Assembly: GCA_015486015.1 (NCBI GenBank)
Contig: WFSL01000032.1
Span: forward strand, 1-35,878
Direction: 5' to 3'
DNA: 35,878 nucleotides
Origin: Aquificota bacterium
GTDB taxonomy: Bacteria; Thermosulfidibacterota; Thermosulfidibacteria; Thermosulfidibacterales; B14-G1
Shown here piece after piece: positions 22,858 to 32,748 of the stretch (positions are counted from its first letter, which is position 1; every line of letters starts with the position of its first letter). The notes beneath the pieces are model-generated. The model saw only the letters and a program-made list of their open reading frames with translations, was not told where the DNA came from and did not search any database. The translations under genes and the position numbers were made by a program.

Positions 22858-23709
22858 GTGGAGGCAATCTTCTTTCAGATATTGGTTGGTTTGTCGACCG
22901 CTATGCTTTACTGGGTAGTATCAGTGGGATTAACGTTCATTTTTGGTGTTACCAGAGTTTTAAACTTTGCCCATGGATCTTTTTATATGCTGGGTGCCTT
23001 TTTTGCCTTAGCATTATTCAAGTGGACGAATAGTTTTGTATTATCGATAGCATTAGGCTCGTTAGCCGTTGGGGTTGTCGGCTTATTGTGCGAGAGGGGA
23101 GTCATTAGGTTCACTTATTCTCTACCTGTAGCCTTTCAACTGGTATTGACTTTCGGCTTGGTCCTAATCTTTGAAGACTTGGTAAGGTTTATTTGGGGAT
23201 CCGTTCCCCAAATGATACGACCTCTGGGCTTAGGTGTAGTCACAATAGCAGGGAGGCGCTTTCCCATTTATTCTTTTGTAATCATGGGAACAGGGTTATT
23301 TCTATGGATCATCCTCTATTTCCTACTATTAGAAACAAAGCTTGGGTTAATGATTAGGGCAACGATATCAGACATTGAATTAGCCATGGCAAACGGCATA
23401 AATCCACATCTCCTTTATGCTTTCTCTTTCTTTTTCGGTTCTTTCTTAGCTGGATTAGGTGGAGCACTAACTTTGCCAATGTGTTCTGCTTCATTGGGTA
23501 TGGGAGAGAGAATCATAATTTATTCTTTTATAATAACGGTAATGGGTGGATTGGGGAACATTAAAGGCGCATTCATGTCCTCTTTAATAATAGGTATTTC
23601 AGAGTCGCTATGTGCTTTTTTCATGCCAAGCTTAACAATTGCCATTTCTTATGTAATACTTGCCCTTGTTTTGGTGGTTAAACCGGAGGGGATCTATGGA
23701 GAGGCTTAG
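22858..23709 (+). CDS. livH: branched-chain-amino-acid-type ABC transporter permease LivH
   Basis: A 283-aa inner-membrane permease with about eight hydrophobic segments. Family marks are GLTFIFGVTRVLNFAHGSFYMLGAFFA near residues 24-50 and VMGGLGNIKGAFMSSLIIGI near the C-terminus (the region that contacts the ATPase). I chose GTG 22858, which has GGGAGG 7 bases upstream and gives the usual family length. The frame stays open back to TTG 22795, but that extension lies over the intercistronic hairpin. With LivM it forms the transmembrane pore for the substrate delivered by the Tat-exported binding protein. Confidence 0.9.
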   Translation: MEAIFFQILVGLSTAMLYWVVSVGLTFIFGVTRVLNFAHGSFYMLGAFFALALFKWTNSFVLSIALGSLAVGVVGLLCERGVIRFTYSLPVAFQLVLTFGLVLIFEDLVRFIWGSVPQMIRPLGLGVVTIAGRRFPIYSFVIMGTGLFLWIILYFLLLETKLGLMIRATISDIELAMANGINPHLLYAFSFFFGSFLAGLGGALTLPMCSASLGMGERIIIYSFIITVMGGLGNIKGAFMSSLIIGISESLCAFFMPSLTIAISYVILALVLVVKPEGIYGEA

Positions 23710-24658
23710 TAATAAGTTCTTATTTTTCGTTCTAACGTCCATATTACTGCTAACTTTTGCTTTGCCACTTTTGAGTGGAGCCTACACTAATTACATAATT
23801 ATAAAGATATCTATTCTATCCCTTTATGCTGTAGCTTTTAATATTATGTTTGGCTATTGTGGTCTTCTAAGTTTTGGTCATGCAATCTTCTTCTCGGCCA
23901 GTGCCTATACTCTGGGTGTTTCCTTAACTAAATTAAACTTACCCATTTTTGTCGCTCTGCTGGCTGGCCTACTCACCTCGGTCATCTTTTCAATTATTGT
24001 AGGTTTTTTGTCACTTCGACACAAGGAAATTCATTTCGCAATGATAACCCTGGCACTTTCAATGCTGTTTTGGGGAGTTGTAATGAAGTGGAGATCTGTA
24101 ACAGGTGGCGAGGATGGTATAACGGGTATTTCAAGATCAATCTCAATGATAGCTTATTACTATATCTGTATAATTACTGTCCTTTCCTGTCTATTTATAA
24201 TTTATAAAATTATCTTTTCCGATTTTGGGCTGTTGTTAGAGGGAATTAGGGAAAACGAGATAAGGGTCGAATTTTCTGCTCACTCAGTGGTAAAACTTAG
24301 AATGTTGGCTATGATCATATCTGGACTATTTACTGGTATAGCAGGCATATTATGGGCCTTTTTAGATGGAGCTGTTACACCTACTATAGCCCATTGGTCA
24401 TTCTCGGCCGTACCTGTCATCGCAGCTCTTATCGGTGGACCCCAATCTTTTGTTGGCCCTATAATTGGAACTATAGTCTATGTTATTGCAGAGGACTTTA
24501 TTACCAGATTTACCCTCTATTGGCAGATTTGGCTGGGTATCGTTGTCGTACTTATAGTTTTATTTTTCAGAGGAGGGATAGTCGGTACAATTGCAAAGGT
24601 AGTATCCGAATTTTATCATTCTAAACTGAGGGAAAAATACCGTGAGAGGGAGAACTAA
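23696..24658 (+). CDS. livM: branched-chain-amino-acid-type ABC transporter permease LivM
   Basis: A 320-aa permease from ATG 23696, which has GGAGGGG about 5 bases upstream and overlaps the livH end by 14 bases. Motifs: LYAVAFNIMFGYCGLLSFGHAIFFSASAY near residues 45-75 (LivM signature NLxxGxxGxxSFGHAxFFGxGAY), EGIRENEIRVEF (the coupling helix region), and WSFSAVPVIAALIGGPQSFVGPIIGT toward the C-terminus. Multiple hydrophobic helices. Partner of LivH in the import pore. Confidence 0.9.
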   Translation: MERLSNKFLFFVLTSILLLTFALPLLSGAYTNYIIIKISILSLYAVAFNIMFGYCGLLSFGHAIFFSASAYTLGVSLTKLNLPIFVALLAGLLTSVIFSIIVGFLSLRHKEIHFAMITLALSMLFWGVVMKWRSVTGGEDGITGISRSISMIAYYYICIITVLSCLFIIYKIIFSDFGLLLEGIRENEIRVEFSAHSVVKLRMLAMIISGLFTGIAGILWAFLDGAVTPTIAHWSFSAVPVIAALIGGPQSFVGPIIGTIVYVIAEDFITRFTLYWQIWLGIVVVLIVLFFRGGIVGTIAKVVSEFYHSKLREKYREREN

Positions 24659-25365
24659 TGTTCTTTAGAGTAGAGAATCTAACGAAAAAGTTTGGAGAAT
24701 TTACAGCAGTCAATAACGTATCAGTAAGCTTTGAAAAGAACGTTATTACGGCAATAATAGGGCCTAATGGGGCTGGAAAAACTACATTTGTAAACTTATG
24801 TTCTGGGCTTCTAAAACCCACCAACGGTTATATATTCTTTAATGGAGAAGACATTACAAACTATAAAATCCATAAGAGAGCTAGTTTAGGTATCGCTAGA
24901 ACGTTCCAAATAGTGAACATATTTCAAGGTCTCTCGGTTTGGGAAAATGTAAAAATTCCACTCCTGTCGAGAAAGAATACGAGAGATATAGATAACACTA
25001 TAACCAAATTACTTACGTTCTTCAAATTGGAGAATATTAGATACACAACTTCAAGCGAGATCTCTCATGGGGATCAACGCCTTTTGGAGATGTGCATGGC
25101 CCTTGCTCTAAATCCCCAACTCTTGTTTCTGGATGAGCCTCTCGCAGGAATAAATCCACAAGACAGAGGGGTTATTATAGAAAGGATTGTCGAAATGAAA
25201 AGAAGCGGAATAACAGTAATCTTTATTGAACACGACATAGAATCCGTTCTAAAGATGGCAGATGAGATCATAGTAATGCACAAGGGTGAAATAGTGGCTA
25301 AAGGGCCATCAAGTAGCATTAAAGAGAATGATTTTGTCAAGGAGATATATTTAGGAGGTTGTTAA
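24658..25365 (+). CDS. livG: ABC transporter ATP-binding protein LivG
   Basis: A 235-aa ATPase. Walker A GPNGAGKT (35-42), the family insertion GIARTFQIVNIFQGLSVWENV, signature ISHGDQRLLEM (variant of LSYGEQR), Walker B LLFLDEPLAGI with the catalytic Glu, and IEHDIESVLKMADEIIVM (H-loop). The ATG shares one base with the livM stop (TAATG). It is shorter than E. coli LivG by ~20 residues, without loss of a motif. Powers the LivHM permease with LivF. Confidence 0.93.
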   Translation: MFFRVENLTKKFGEFTAVNNVSVSFEKNVITAIIGPNGAGKTTFVNLCSGLLKPTNGYIFFNGEDITNYKIHKRASLGIARTFQIVNIFQGLSVWENVKIPLLSRKNTRDIDNTITKLLTFFKLENIRYTTSSEISHGDQRLLEMCMALALNPQLLFLDEPLAGINPQDRGVIIERIVEMKRSGITVIFIEHDIESVLKMADEIIVMHKGEIVAKGPSSSIKENDFVKEIYLGGC

Positions 25366-25368
25366 TTA

Positions 25369-26055
25369 ATGACAATACTGGATGTCGATAATCTTAATTC
25401 ATATTATGGAAAGAGTCATGTTATTTATGACCTAAACATTAATATTGGTTCCGGCGAAATCGTCTCGATAGTAGGGAGGAACGGAGTTGGCAAAACCACA
25501 ATATTGAAAAGCATTATGTCCTTAGTTGAGAAGAGAAACTCGAAAATAACCTTCAAAGGTTTAGATATAACAAATTTCCCCCCTTACAAAATATCTAAAA
25601 TTGGAATTGGATTTGTGCCTGATAAAGGAGGTGTATTTCTCGATCTGACCGTTGAAGAAAATCTTAGACTTGCTTTCAGAAAAGGGGGTTATAATTATGA
25701 AGAAATTATAGAACTATTCCCTGAGATGAAGCCTTTACTTAAGAGGAAAGGTGGACACCTTAGTGGAGGTGAAAGGAGATTAGTGGGAATATCAAGAGCA
25801 CTGCTTATGAGCCAAGATGTTCTTCTTATAGACGAACCATCAGAAGGACTTGCTCCATCAATAGTTAAGGAGATTGCAAACGTATTATTAGAACTCAAAA
25901 AGAAGGGTATTTCTATACTCTTTGCCGATCAAAATGTTGAGTTTATACTGGAGATATCTGATAAGATCTACATAGTTGATAATGGACAGATTAAGGCCAA
26001 GGGTTGTAGAGGTGATATAACAAGAGAATTGCTTGAGAGACACATCTCTATTTAA
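25369..26055 (+). CDS. livF: ABC transporter ATP-binding protein LivF
   Basis: A 228-aa ATPase. Walker A GRNGVGKT (36-43), [21 protein letters not shown] (Q-loop region, where the usual Q is replaced in VPDKGG), signature [15 protein letters not shown], Walker [17 protein letters not shown]. The H-loop position reads FADQN, where many LivF proteins also have VEQN rather than His. AGGAGG precedes the ATG. Second ATPase of the importer; 16 bases separate it from tatA. Confidence 0.93.
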   Translation: MTILDVDNLNSYYGKSHVIYDLNINIGSGEIVSIVGRNGVGKTTILKSIMSLVEKRNSKITFKGLDITNFPPYKISKIGIGFVPDKGGVFLDLTVEENLRLAFRKGGYNYEEIIELFPEMKPLLKRKGGHLSGGERRLVGISRALLMSQDVLLIDEPSEGLAPSIVKEIANVLLELKKKGISILFADQNVEFILEISDKIYIVDNGQIKAKGCRGDITRELLERHISI

Positions 26056-26071
26056 AGATAGGAGGTGCAAT

Positions 26072-26290
26072 ATGGGAAGTATTGGTTTCACAGAGCTACT
26101 GTTAATATTCTTGGTAGTTATGCTTTTGTTTGGCGCAAAGAAACTACCAGAATTAGCGAGAGGTTTAGGCCAAGCAATGAGGGAGTTCAGAAAAGCTGCC
26201 AAAGAAGTTGAAGATATCAGCAAATTAGAAGGTAACACTGAATCCGAAGAAGACCAAGCCTCTACTTCAAACAAGAATGATTCGAAATAA
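26072..26290 (+). CDS. tatA: Tat translocase pore subunit TatA
   Basis: 72 aa from ATG 26072, chosen for the AGGAGG 7 bases upstream and the canonical opening [10 protein letters not shown] single membrane helix with FTELL (Glu at 8), the hinge [16 protein letters not shown] and an amphipathic helix [14 protein letters not shown] are followed by a short acidic tail. FGxKKLPE marks it as TatA rather than TatB. TatA oligomers form the passage for folded proteins recruited by TatBC. It is the last gene of the importer operon, 16 bases after livF, next to a Tat-dependent binding protein gene; the TatB-TatC fusion is ~12 kb away at 13400-14266. Confidence 0.93.
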   Translation: MGSIGFTELLLIFLVVMLLFGAKKLPELARGLGQAMREFRKAAKEVEDISKLEGNTESEEDQASTSNKNDSK

Positions 26291-26341
26291 ACAAAGGCAA
26301 ACGTGGTAAGAGTGGATAATGTAATACCCTATGATTTCCGC

Positions 26342-26372
26342 ACAACCTACGCTGCTATATCTCGGCAGAAAG
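26342..26372 (+). repeat. second copy of the 9625-9653 intergenic motif
   Basis: ACAACCTACGCT, 10 bases, then GGCAGAAAG. Same two blocks and order as at 9625-9653, and same strand. It follows the tatA operon rather than immediately preceding a gene, so a ribosome-site explanation does not apply here. Confidence 0.4.
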
Positions 26373-26377
26373 CTTTT

Positions 26378-26448
26378 TATCCTGCTCCTCCCTCAAAAAG
26401 TGATCCTGAGGCAAGGCATGCTGGAGCAGAAAGGAGAGGAGCAGGATA
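26378..26448. repeat. inverted repeat with 13-bp perfect arms
   Basis: TATCCTGCTCCTC (26378-26390) and GAGGAGCAGGATA (26436-26448) are exact reverse complements separated by 45 bases. It may be a stem-loop at the 3' end of the tatA transcript or the ends of a tiny non-coding mobile element. There is no U-tract directly after it. Confidence 0.6.
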
Positions 26449-26611
26449 CCCCTTGACCTAAGGAGGGACCTTCAGCGTATAAATCAAAATATTGAAGGAT
26501 CTTAAGGGACCCTGAAATGGTTAGCAGTAGTGGTTTACTTTTTTCTTTCAGAGGAGAGAGGATTGGGGGGTTCTAAGGGATCTGAGAGGAGATGGAAGGA
26601 TTAGGTGCCTC

Positions 26612-27988
26612 ATGGTTAAGGGGGCCTTCATAAGGAGGCTGAGGAAACTGCTGGGGGAAGACGGTATCACCACTCGAGTGGAAGATCTTTTATGTTACTC
26701 CTTTGACGCCACTCAAGAGGAGTATCTCCCACAGGTAGTGACCTTTCCTCAGAACACCCAACAGGTCCAGGAGCTTATGAGGCTGGCTTGGGAGGAAGAG
26801 ATACCCATCATCCCTCGGGGAGCGGGTTCGGGTTTCACCGGGGGTTCTCTCCCTGTGAAAGGGGGCATGGTAGTTTCTACAGAGCGCCTGAATCGCATTC
26901 TTGAAATAGATGAGGAGAATCTCACGGTCTTGGTAGAGCCAGGGGTGGTGACGGCCAAGCTCCAGCAAGCGGCAGAGGCCTTGGGCCTCTTTTATCCCCC
27001 CGACCCTGCCAGCATGGAATTCTGCACCATAGGAGGAAATGTAGCTGAAAACGCAGGGGGTCCCAGAGCTGTGAAGTATGGGGTCACCCGGGATTATGTC
27101 CTGGGTATTGAGGCGGTGTTGCCAGGAGGAGGGATGATCATTACGGGGAGAAAGGTGATGAAAGATGTGGTGGGCTATGATCTTACTCGCTTACTGGTGG
27201 GGTCGGAGGGCACCTTGGCCTTTTTCACCAAGATTCTCTTGAAGCTCTTACCTCTGCCTCCCACCACGGGCACCCTTTTAGCCCTTTTTTCTTCCCGAGA
27301 GCAGGCAGGGGACGCTGTAGCCGCCATTATCAGGTCCCGGATCTTGCCTACAGCTATAGAGTTTATAGATCGGGGAGCCCTGGAGGCTGTCAGAAGATAC
27401 GCTGGGATAGACATAGATGCTCAGGCCCAGGGGGTGCTTCTCATCGAGGTAGACGGGGAGGAGGATGTGGTAATGCACCTCTTAGAGGGGGTGGCGAGGG
27501 TGTGTGAGCAGGTAGGAGGCATTACCCGTGTAGCCAAGGATCAGGCAGAAGCCCAAGAACTGTGGCGGGCACGGCGAGCCATCTCTCCTTCCCTGGTCCA
27601 CGTGGCCCCTACCAAGATAAACGAGGACATCGTGGTGCCTCGAAGCCTCCTTCCTCAGGCTTTGGCCCGCATTGAGGCCTTAGAGGGGAGATACGGCCTG
27701 CCTATTATCTGCTACGGCCATGCAGGGGATGGTAACATCCACGTGAATGTCATGACAGACAGGAGGGATCCCGAAAAGTGGAGCAAGGCCCAAGAGGCAG
27801 TGAGAGATATTTTTGCCATTACCGTAGAGCTGGGCGGTACCCTAAGCGGGGAGCATGGCGTAGGCATCACCAAGGTACCTTATCTCTCCATGGAGTTGTC
27901 CCCTCGGGTCATGCAGCTCTTCAAGGGAATCAAGGGTATCTTCGATCCTAAGAACCTCCTCAACCCCGGCAAAATGGGATTGGGTTAA
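26612..27988 (+). CDS. glcD: FAD-linked oxidase of the GlcD (glycolate/lactate dehydrogenase) family
   Basis: A 458-aa PCMH-type flavoprotein oxidising an alpha-hydroxy acid such as glycolate or lactate. FAD-binding motifs: IPIIPRGAGSGFTGGSLP (residues ~63-80), NLTVLVEPGVV, TIGGNVAENAGGPRAVKYG and LTRLLVGSEGTLAFFTKI. The C-terminal cap holds CYGHAGDGNIHVNVM and LGGTLSGEHGVGITK, both typical of GlcD. Full length. No GlcE or GlcF iron-sulfur partner follows, so the electron acceptor is unknown; D-lactate or another 2-hydroxy acid is equally possible. GC-richer than the preceding block. Confidence 0.88.
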   Translation: MVKGAFIRRLRKLLGEDGITTRVEDLLCYSFDATQEEYLPQVVTFPQNTQQVQELMRLAWEEEIPIIPRGAGSGFTGGSLPVKGGMVVSTERLNRILEIDEENLTVLVEPGVVTAKLQQAAEALGLFYPPDPASMEFCTIGGNVAENAGGPRAVKYGVTRDYVLGIEAVLPGGGMIITGRKVMKDVVGYDLTRLLVGSEGTLAFFTKILLKLLPLPPTTGTLLALFSSREQAGDAVAAIIRSRILPTAIEFIDRGALEAVRRYAGIDIDAQAQGVLLIEVDGEEDVVMHLLEGVARVCEQVGGITRVAKDQAEAQELWRARRAISPSLVHVAPTKINEDIVVPRSLLPQALARIEALEGRYGLPIICYGHAGDGNIHVNVMTDRRDPEKWSKAQEAVRDIFAITVELGGTLSGEHGVGITKVPYLSMELSPRVMQLFKGIKGIFDPKNLLNPGKMGLG

Positions 27989-28004
27989 TGGGAGTGCCTC
28001 TTTA

Positions 28005-28730
28005 ATGAATGGAGAAGAAGATACCTTGAAGATTGGCTGTTGTGGATTCCCTGTAGCCTTGACCTCCTACTTCAGGGAGATGGATGTGGTGGAGGTACAA
28101 GTCAGCTTCTACCGCCAGATTGGGGATAGTCAGGTACTCAACTGGAGGTCGAAGGCCCCTGAGGGGTTTGAGTTTATCCTGAAGGCACCGCAGTGTGTGA
28201 CCCATCCTCCCAAGAGCCCTACCTATCGTCGGTCCCACTTAAGCCCTCAGGAGCGTCAAGGCTGCGGATCATTTGGTCTGACTGAAGTGGTGAAGGGAGA
28301 GATGGAGCTTTTCTTGGAGAAGGCCAAAGCCTTGGCATCTGAGAAGTTCCTATTTCAAACCCCGCCATCCTTCAAGCCCAGCCCAGAGCACTTGGAGGCC
28401 ATGGAGGCCTTCTTTAAGTATTACCGGGGGGTTGGAACATTTTTGTGGGAACCCAGGGGTAGCGAATGGACACCTGATCTAATCCGGGAGGTCTGCCAAC
28501 GGTTAGGCCTCATTCATGCTACCGATCCTTTTCTCGAGGTCCCCCAACAGTGGGGTGACTTCGTGTACTTTCGTCTTCATGGAAATCTGAGGAGCTACCG
28601 CCATGATTACACCCCTGAGGAGATGAGAGCTATCTTGGAAATGGTCAAAGGTAAGGGCTACATCCTCTTCAACAATGACAAGATGTGGAAAAACGCCTTG
28701 GAAATGAAGGCACTTATAAAAGTGGAATAG
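28005..28730 (+). CDS. DUF72 (YecE-like) TIM-barrel protein
   Basis: A 241-aa DUF72 protein. Recognisable parts: IGCCGFP near the N-terminus, VEVQVSFYRQ (family E-xx-xTFY), W-R-S-K-A-P-E-G-F-E-F-I-L-K-A-P with the nearby TH, FLWEPRGSEW (family EFRHxSW; here EPRGSEW), and VYFRLHGNLRSYRHDYT (RLHG motif). No biochemical function is established for the family. It starts 16 bases after glcD, co-directional, and may be cotranscribed. Confidence 0.82.
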   Translation: MNGEEDTLKIGCCGFPVALTSYFREMDVVEVQVSFYRQIGDSQVLNWRSKAPEGFEFILKAPQCVTHPPKSPTYRRSHLSPQERQGCGSFGLTEVVKGEMELFLEKAKALASEKFLFQTPPSFKPSPEHLEAMEAFFKYYRGVGTFLWEPRGSEWTPDLIREVCQRLGLIHATDPFLEVPQQWGDFVYFRLHGNLRSYRHDYTPEEMRAILEMVKGKGYILFNNDKMWKNALEMKALIKVE

Positions 28731-28738
28731 GGTTGTGA

Positions 28739-29782
<1,044 letters not shown>

Positions 29783-29854
29783 CCCTGGTAGAAAGCGGTA
29801 CATTGACCTTCGATCCCCTTAGCCATATAAGCCATGTCTCAAGGAGGGGAACCT

Positions 29855-30922
29855 GTGGTAATCCTTGTTACTGGAGGAGCTGGTTTCATTGGGAGCAACT
29901 TCGTTAGACACGTTTTGGGATCCAAGCCCACCTGTTGCGTGATTAACCTTGATAAGCTCACCTATGCGGGCAACCTGGATAACCTTAAGTGTATCTCTGA
30001 TCGTTGGGAGGGGAAGCGGTACTTCTTCATAAAGGGAGATATCGCAGATAGCGAGCTGGTGAGGTCCCTCTTCAGGAGGAATGGGCTTCCAAGGCCCCAA
30101 GTGATCATAAACTTTGCCGCCGAATCCCACGTGGACAGGAGTATAATGGACGCCACCCCCTTGGTCGAAACCAATGTAAAGGGGACCCAAGTGCTCCTGG
30201 ATGCCGCTTGTGAGTACGGGGTGGAGCGCTTTGTCCACATCTCCACAGATGAGGTCTACGGCAGTCTCCCCTTAGAAGGACCGGAAAGGTTTACAGAAGA
30301 GGACAGGTTACTACCCAACAATCCCTATTCTGCTTCCAAGGCTGCCTCTGACCTACTATGCAGGGCCTATTATAAGACCCACTCCCTGCCCGTGGTAATC
30401 ACGCGCTGTTGCAATAACTATGGGCCCTACCAATTTCCTGAAAAGCTCATCCCCCTCATGACTATAAACGCCATAGAAGGGCTTCCCTTACCCGTATACG
30501 GCGACGGGAGGCATGTGCGGGAGTGGATACACGTGCTGGATCATTGTCGTGCCTTGGAGTTTCTCATGGAGAAGGGGAAGGTGGGAGAGGTGTACAACAT
30601 TGGATCAGGGGAAGAGCGCTCCAATGTGGAAACGGTGGGGGCCATCGTGGAGGAGGTTTCCCTCCTCTCTGACAAACCCCTGAAGGAGCTGAGATCACTC
30701 ATCACCTTTGTTAAAGACCGCCCTGGCCATGATCGGCGCTATGCCCTGGATTCCAGTAAACTCAGGGGATTGGGATGGAGGCCTACCCTATCTTTTAGGG
30801 AGGGGCTCAGGGAAACCGTGGCCTGGTATATTGAGCATCGAGAGTGGTGGGAAAAGGTAAGAGGGGAGAATATAGGGAGTTTCACGAAAGGTGGTATGCA
30901 CACAGGAGGAGATGAGGGATGA
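29855..30922 (+). CDS. rmlB: dTDP-glucose 4,6-dehydratase
   Basis: 355 aa from GTG 29855, preferred over ATG 29834 because AAGGAGGGG lies 5-7 bases upstream and the protein then opens directly with VILVTGGAGFIGSN. It makes dTDP-4-keto-6-deoxyglucose for rhamnose or other 6-deoxysugars. NAD motif GGAGFIGS, catalytic HISTDEVYGSL (Thr, Asp, Glu), YSASKAASD (Tyr, Lys) and RCCNNYGPYQFPEKLIPLM are all present. The last ~15 residues (FTKGGMHTGGDEG) are beyond the usual end. An rmlC-like remnant begins in the ATGA overlap. Confidence 0.93.
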   Translation: MVILVTGGAGFIGSNFVRHVLGSKPTCCVINLDKLTYAGNLDNLKCISDRWEGKRYFFIKGDIADSELVRSLFRRNGLPRPQVIINFAAESHVDRSIMDATPLVETNVKGTQVLLDAACEYGVERFVHISTDEVYGSLPLEGPERFTEEDRLLPNNPYSASKAASDLLCRAYYKTHSLPVVITRCCNNYGPYQFPEKLIPLMTINAIEGLPLPVYGDGRHVREWIHVLDHCRALEFLMEKGKVGEVYNIGSGEERSNVETVGAIVEEVSLLSDKPLKELRSLITFVKDRPGHDRRYALDSSKLRGLGWRPTLSFREGLRETVAWYIEHREWWEKVRGENIGSFTKGGMHTGGDEG

Positions 30923-31060
30923 TTAAAGGGGTAATAATTAAGCCTTGCATCACCAGGGGACCCATGAAGACTTGTATCAGACAAATTGCTTCTGCCTCAT
31001 TGTGCCCACCGAATTCAAGTTGACCTTATAGGATAACTGGTCTTTGTGGCTTGATGTAAC
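30919..31060 (+). pseudogene. decayed RmlC-like (dTDP-4-dehydrorhamnose 3,5-epimerase-like) remnant
   Basis: ATG 30919 overlaps the rmlB stop (ATGA). It opens MIKGVIIKPC, close to the start of RmlC-like cupins (MIKxVIIKPL followed by DERG). The frame then degenerates and stops near 31020. In the next frame a cupin-like segment is readable (Y-Q-T-N-C-F-C-L-I-V then EFKLTL, ending at a TAG where the family has Tyr). The start position, order after rmlB and frame-shifted similarity suggest a pseudogene; the match is short. Confidence 0.4.
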
Positions 31061-31179
31061 TACATTGCTCGAAACCACAGGTGTGGTGCTGTAGGGGGAA
31101 GGCATGCTGATCGATCCACGTGACAAGACCCCCGAGTTGTGGCTAAAATATACAACAATATATGGAAGGAGGTCGTCTT

Positions 31180-32748
31180 ATGATTCCTATAACCACTGCT
31201 GAAGAGATGAGATCCTTGGATAGTGCTACTATTCAGGGTTTGGGTGTGCCTGGTGTTGTGCTAATGGAACATGCAGGCTTTGGCGTGTTGATGCATATGG
31301 AAGAATTCTTCGATGGCATAGAAGGTAAAAACATCCTGGTGGTGTGCGGAAAGGGGAATAACGGGGGAGATGGTTTTGTCGTGGCACGCTGGGCCACAAA
31401 AAAGGGTGCAAACGTAGAGGTGGCCCTGCTTTGTGAGATGGAGCAGTTAAAGGGGGATGCCTTGGTAAATGCTACCATCTTCCAGAGACTTCATTCCCAG
31501 CAGCTTCACTGCATCACTAAGGATACAAAAACGCTTGAAGGCCTCTTAAGCTGGGCAGAAATTGTAGTAGATGGGATCCTGGGTACGGGACTCACCTCAG
31601 CGGCCAAGGGGCTTGCTGCCCATGCCATAGAACTAATAAACGCCTCTGAGAGATCCGTTGTAGCTATTGACATTCCCTCAGGCTTATCCGCTGATACAGG
31701 ACAGATACCCGGTCCTGCCATAGATGCAGATCTGACCGTCACCTTTGGCCTTCCAAAGGTTGCCCACTACTCCTTCCCCGCAGCAGATCTGGTAGGGGAA
31801 GTGAGGGTGGTGGACATAGGAATACCCTCAAGGTTTGTGGAAGAGGCAGGGATCTCTACTTATGTTCCTGAAGAGAGGGACGCTGCCACCCTCTTCCCCT
31901 TACGGCCCTTGAACTCACACAAGGGACGATACGGTCACCTTTTGGGCATTGCGGGATCCCCTGGCAAGACAGGTGCTGGGATCATGACGGCCCAGGCGGC
32001 CCTGAGGGTAGGAACGGGGCTTGTTACCATAGGAGTGCCCTCCTCCCTTAATCAGATCTTCGAATCCTCTCTTATAGAAGCCATGACCATTCCCCTACCC
32101 CACGACGATGGGTACCTCTTGGAATCTGCCTATGATGCAATAGCAAACGCACTCTCAGGCAAGACAGCATTGGCCATTGGCCCAGGTTTGGGCACAAATT
32201 TCTCCACAATAGCATTGGTGAGAAAGGTGGTCCAAGAAGTGGAGTTGCCTATGGTGATAGACGCTGACGGCATCAATGCCTTAGCAGGTGCCTTGGAGAT
32301 ACTGAAGGATAGGAAGGCATCAACTGTGCTTACCCCCCATCCTGGAGAGATGGCACGTCTGATAGGTTCTTCCCCTTCCTCCATACAAGAGCGCCGCTTG
32401 GAAACAGCCAGGGAGTTTGCCTCAGAGTATGGGGTGATCCTGGTCTTAAAGGGTGCGGGGACCATTACAGCCCTCCCAGATGGTCGGGCCTTTATCAACC
32501 CAACGGGCAACCCGGGCATGGCTTCAGGAGGTAGCGGGGACGTACTCACAGGGATCATCGGGGGGCTCCTGGCCCAGGGCGTGAAGGGAGAAGATGCAGC
32601 CTGGGCAGGTGTGTATCTACACGGTCTGGCAGGGGACAAGGCAGCCCAGAAGAAAGGGGAAGCTGCCCTCATCGCTGGGGACATGATTGAAGCTATACCT
32701 GAGATCCTGAGGGAATGGGAAGAATGGAACACCTCCGCCCTCTCATAG
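31180..32748 (+). CDS. nnrD: bifunctional NAD(P)H-hydrate epimerase/dehydratase
   Basis: 522 aa from ATG 31180 (AAGGAGGT 7 bases upstream; an in-frame ATG at 31162 lies ahead of that site). It repairs hydrated NAD(P)H. The N-terminal epimerase domain (~1-215) has [17 protein letters not shown]; the C-terminal ribokinase-like dehydratase domain (~225-515) has [29 protein letters not shown] and [20 protein letters not shown]. Both domains look complete. Its 3' end overlaps the argB start, indicating cotranscription. Confidence 0.93.
   Translation: MIPITTAEEMRSLDSATIQGLGVPGVVLMEHAGFGVLMHMEEFFDGIEGKNILVVCGKGNNGGDGFVVARWATKKGANVEVALLCEMEQLKGDALVNATIFQRLHSQQLHCITKDTKTLEGLLSWAEIVVDGILGTGLTSAAKGLAAHAIELINASERSVVAIDIPSGLSADTGQIPGPAIDADLTVTFGLPKVAHYSFPAADLVGEVRVVDIGIPSRFVEEAGISTYVPEERDAATLFPLRPLNSHKGRYGHLLGIAGSPGKTGAGIMTAQAALRVGTGLVTIGVPSSLNQIFESSLIEAMTIPLPHDDGYLLESAYDAIANALSGKTALAIGPGLGTNFSTIALVRKVVQEVELPMVIDADGINALAGALEILKDRKASTVLTPHPGEMARLIGSSPSSIQERRLETAREFASEYGVILVLKGAGTITALPDGRAFINPTGNPGMASGGSGDVLTGIIGGLLAQGVKGEDAAWAGVYLHGLAGDKAAQKKGEAALIAGDMIEAIPEILREWEEWNTSALS

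Larger units (their letters stand above)
26291..26611. other. intergenic region at the right edge of the AT-rich block
   Basis: 321 bases without a gene. It contains the motif shared with 9625-9653 (here 26342-26372) and a long inverted repeat (26378-26448), then purine-rich sequence leading to the GlcD-type gene. Base composition changes from AT-rich to GC-richer across this stretch, so it marks the edge of the catabolic block. Confidence 0.5.

Noticed and set aside
31104-31201. 31-codon ORF starting M-L-I-D-P-R-D-K-T before nnrD
   Set aside because: Ends out of frame inside nnrD, no family recognised; more likely part of the decayed stretch after rmlB.
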